Origin: JAVVEH01 sp032251435
GTDB taxonomy: Bacteria; Verrucomicrobiota; Lentisphaeria; Oligosphaerales; MVZH01
DNA: 35,264 nucleotides
Assembly: GCA_032251435.1 (NCBI GenBank)
Contig: JAVVEH010000044.1
Location: forward strand, 1-35,264
Direction of reading: 5' to 3'
Part shown: one piece after another, positions 33,520-35,264 of the stretch
How positions within the stretch are numbered: position 1 is the stretch's first letter
Layout of the letters: each line of letters begins with the position of its first letter
The notes under the pieces: generated by a model
The model's database searches: none
What the model was told of the DNA's origin: nothing
Seen by the model: the letters and a program-made list of their open reading frames with translations, nothing else
Program-made: the position numbers and the translations under genes

Positions 33520-33763
33520 TATCAATATCCTGGGCAAGTTCTTCTTCCGACAAGTCAATCATGGGCACTCCGTATTCCGCAAGCTTCAGAAGAAAACTCA
33601 CACGATCAAATCCGGCCATGGAGGCGGCAATTCCAGAAGAGATCCGTTTTCGTTCGAACAGCTTGACGGCCATGGCCATTCGGGCCTCATTTTCAAACTC
33701 TTCCTTTGACTCCTGCAGCACGTCAGGAAGTTCACCAGGATATTGTATTGATAGTTGGTTCAT
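33512..33763 (-). CDS. UPF0175-family antitoxin
   Basis: An 83-aa protein with the UPF0175 pattern: ARMAMAVKLFERKRISSGIA, then MAGFDRVSFLLKLAEYGVPM and an acidic tail DLSEEELAQDI. These are small helix-turn-helix-like antitoxins that pair with DUF3368 toxins. Here the toxin gene overlaps directly downstream, so the classical antitoxin-first order is kept, unlike the other two modules in the window. Self-repression is expected from the family. Confidence 0.87.
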   Translation of the reverse strand: MNQLSIQYPGELPDVLQESKEEFENEARMAMAVKLFERKRISSGIAASMAGFDRVSFLLKLAEYGVPMIDLSEEELAQDIDNA

Positions 33764-33871
33764 TGGCTAATAGCCTTAATATATTTGCTTATGTTTGCCT
33801 TGCCTTAAGATACTCAGTAACAAGAAGGCGGCAAGTGATACTATGATATTTGACCTTCAGTTTTCCCGCTA

Positions 33872-34063
33872 CTAATCATTTATTTGCGCATCGTGAGGAA
33901 TTGCGGGGCTCCCGATTGACTTTTCCCGGAACTGCCCTATCTGTCGAACCCCAAGCCTAAACATCTCGCGTCGAAAGTGACTTATTTTTCGCCGCCAAGA
34001 TGATTTTCGATTTTGAGGCCTTCGTAGGTGTGGCTCAGGGGGTTGGGAAATCGGGCAAACCAT
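33872..34063 (-). pseudogene. Truncated RHS core remnant G
   Basis: The ATG at 34063 begins MVCPISQPPEPHLRRPQNRK, close to copy D, but homology ends after about 70 bases, before GRWINRDPIGE. The remaining codons to 33872 look random. The UPF0175/DUF3368 module follows. A tip and most of the core have been deleted or replaced here, as in remnant B. Confidence 0.7.
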
Positions 34064-34200
34064 GGGATTAAGGTAAGGCTTGGAAGAGGGCTTTCAACCC
34101 AGTGTTTGGAATGGGGAGTGGGTTTGATAATGCTTGCGGGAACCTGCAATTTTAAGGCGTTAAAAGCAAATCGGATGGCTGACCCGCTTTTACATTTTTT
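34064..34200 (-). repeat. Conserved RHS cassette junction, copy 3
   Basis: It contains both blocks found separately in the other junctions: GCTTGGAAGAGGGCTTTC (34078-34095, as at 21384) and GGCGTTAAAAGCAAATCGGA (34156-34175, as at 30340). The second block runs into the last codons of the upstream lipoprotein gene, so part of that protein's C-terminus (PSDLLLTP) is repeat-encoded. Confidence 0.75.
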
Positions 34201-34622
34201 TCTATCTGTGAAATTGCCCATGTTGGCAAAGCGGATAGTGTAGTTAAACGGCCATCAAAAGTCAGTGCTAGGTATTTATTGATTTTTTGATTTTCTGCGG
34301 TGTGCAGGCAGGAACACACAATTGCAATTTCATCAGCATCAGGCCAAGTAATCAGATTAGGGTTAAACAAATATTTTTCTTTGGAAACTGGACAATGCAA
34401 ATATTTCGTAAAATTACTGGGTCGCCAATCCCTTTCGGTGGCGTCAGAAACTATAAAACCATTTTGTATGTCTGCTAAAGCAAGACGCATGTCCTGATAG
34501 CACAAACTTTGGTTCCGATAGTCATCCTGAGAGTTGTTGTTGGGACAACCACACAAGAGACCCATTATAAGAACAATGAGGAGTGAAAATAAAATATTTT
34601 TTTTGTCAATATTTCTTTGCAT
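34152..34622 (-). CDS. Small lipoprotein, candidate immunity partner of tip H
   Basis: A 156-aa protein with a signal and lipobox (LFSLLIVLIMGLLCGC, lipid Cys at about 26), then a soluble part with paired cysteines (CYQDMRLALADIQNG, LHCPVSKEKYLFNP, IAIVCSCLHTAENQ). It overlaps the end of tip H by 17 bases, so it is co-translated. A periplasmic lipoprotein following an RHS tip suggests an immunity protein against a periplasm-acting effector. The repeat-derived C-terminal tail suggests that the original stop was altered when cassettes recombined. Confidence 0.65.
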   Translation of the reverse strand: MQRNIDKKNILFSLLIVLIMGLLCGCPNNNSQDDYRNQSLCYQDMRLALADIQNGFIVSDATERDWRPSNFTKYLHCPVSKEKYLFNPNLITWPDADEIAIVCSCLHTAENQKINKYLALTFDGRLTTLSALPTWAISQIEKNVKAGQPSDLLLTP

Positions 34623-35205
34623 TTTTTGAAGTTTCAGAAGATGGCTCCTTTGGAGTTTTTGGACGAACTTCCTTTACTCTTCCCCAAACCCAAACCACAT
34701 TTTTATTGTTGTGAGTAATGGTGTCGACATCATCACCAAAAATGTCATCAAGAAATGCTTCAGTTTCAGGAGATCCTCCGGTTTTACACTGGGCAAAGTC
34801 AATAGAACCCCCTTCATGGCACATCAGTTTCTTGATCTCTTTTAAAAAATTCTGTTCTCGTATGTTGTAATTTAAAGTACTTAAGGCTCTTGGATCATCA
34901 GGATGCTCGCTTAATGTCTTTTGTGCTTGCTGGATCATTTGTCTTGTGCCGGGAATTATACTCCCATCACCTAGGCGTATCATCCCTGGTACTCCACTGT
35001 GAGCTGAAAGGTTCAATTTTAAAATACAGTTGCAGCTTCCCTTTCCTTCAGGTGAATACTTGCCAACTTCTTTTTTTATGTCAGCGAGCACCCCACTCAT
35101 AGTAGTTATCCACTTGGTGTTCGATGGCATGTGAAAACGTTCCCACTTATCTGTATTGCTTTTCGGTTGCATGTCATAGGTAAGTGTAAGCTTATCAAGT
35201 CCCAA
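34606..35205 (-). CDS. RHS tip H, 5' end cut by an IS66-like insertion
   Basis: A 199-codon frame that begins ILGLDKLTLTYD, where D-x-LGL is the RHS core/tip junction. The core that should precede it is replaced by the IS66-like end at 35211. The tip contains CNCILKLNLSAHSGVPGMI and later GGSIDFAQCKTGGSPETEAF. A His after a hydrophobic strand and a Cys after a second strand recall caspase-like (C14/C80-type) dyads, but this is only a pattern match. It ends in a charged tail (KTPKEPSSETSKNAKKY). No proper start codon is left except TTG at 35205, so it is probably silent now. Confidence 0.65.
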   Translation of the reverse strand: MGLDKLTLTYDMQPKSNTDKWERFHMPSNTKWITTMSGVLADIKKEVGKYSPEGKGSCNCILKLNLSAHSGVPGMIRLGDGSIIPGTRQMIQQAQKTLSEHPDDPRALSTLNYNIREQNFLKEIKKLMCHEGGSIDFAQCKTGGSPETEAFLDDIFGDDVDTITHNNKNVVWVWGRVKEVRPKTPKEPSSETSKNAKKY

Positions 35206-35210
35206 TATAT

Positions 35211-35264
35211 GTAAGCGTCACACCTGACCCATCTAAAATTCGCGTTTTCCGCATATAAAGTAAT
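35211..35264. mobile_element. End of an IS66-like element or MITE (partial)
   Basis: Starts GTAAGCGTCACACCTG and continues as the reverse complement of the right half of the 28590-28747 MITE, with one difference, to the end of the window. The 8 bases before it (35203-35210, CAATATAT) should reappear beyond the other end of this element if it inserted by simple transposition. Confidence 0.8.

Noticed and set aside
33982..34221. 79-codon frame overlapping core remnant G
   Set aside because: It is another frame of the conserved joint DNA; its apparent similarity to other cassettes follows from the DNA repeat.
19475..35205. Prophage
   Set aside because: There are no capsid, terminase, portal or tail genes. 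The recombinases belong to the compact module with the primase-ATPase.

Overview
The window looks like a chromosomal segment of a Gram-negative bacterium, most plausibly from the PVC superphylum (Kiritimatiellota or Lentisphaerota type). This is an inference from an outer-membrane LpxR homologue, lipoproteins, a SASA-type esterase, a divergent methionyl-tRNA synthetase, RHS tips of the GRWINRDPIGE type and IS66-like ends. No rRNA or other lineage marker is present. A run of exactly 100 N (11157-11256) shows that it is a scaffold.

Left part (about 1-19440) is mostly housekeeping and secreted-protein genes. It starts with the end of an IS66-like element and a small XRE regulator. Then come proA, metG overlapping an RlmL-type rRNA methyltransferase, a phosphomannomutase and uxaC, all on +. 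Two convergent exported proteins lie on the minus strand, followed by a 0.94-kb repeat-rich spacer with two oppositely oriented tandem arrays. A three-gene M42 peptidase operon is followed by minus-strand genes for an esterase and LpxR. The block ends at an initiator tRNA-Met gene with a strong terminator.

Right part (19440-35264) is accessory DNA, and every recognised gene in it is on the minus strand. It holds at least seven copies of a short RHS core remnant (ATG GTC TGC, then QPP...GRWINRDPIGE). Four are joined to different C-terminal tips that are each followed by a small membrane gene, and the others are truncated or decayed. An eighth tip at the right edge has lost its core to an IS66-like end and is followed by a lipoprotein gene. 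The tips include a zinc-peptidase-like domain (HELLH, interrupted by one in-frame amber codon), a JAMM/DUF4329-like domain and a possible His/Cys peptidase. No full-length rhs gene is in the window, so this reads as a bank of orphan toxin-tip and immunity cassettes that could recombine with an intact rhs gene elsewhere. Three toxin-antitoxin modules sit between the cassettes.

A compact four-gene mobile module (23696-28505) is inserted in the array: a CxxC zinc-finger protein, an 800-aa degenerate-primase/P-loop ATPase, and two tyrosine recombinases, coupled by overlaps. A decayed second copy of its primase/recombinase junction lies at about 20880-21110. A 158-bp IS66-type MITE with an 8-bp target duplication lies just upstream of it. 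An 18-nt inverted copy of the tRNA anticodon arm, 116 bp downstream of the original, suggests that past recombination at the tRNA shaped the left border of the accessory region.
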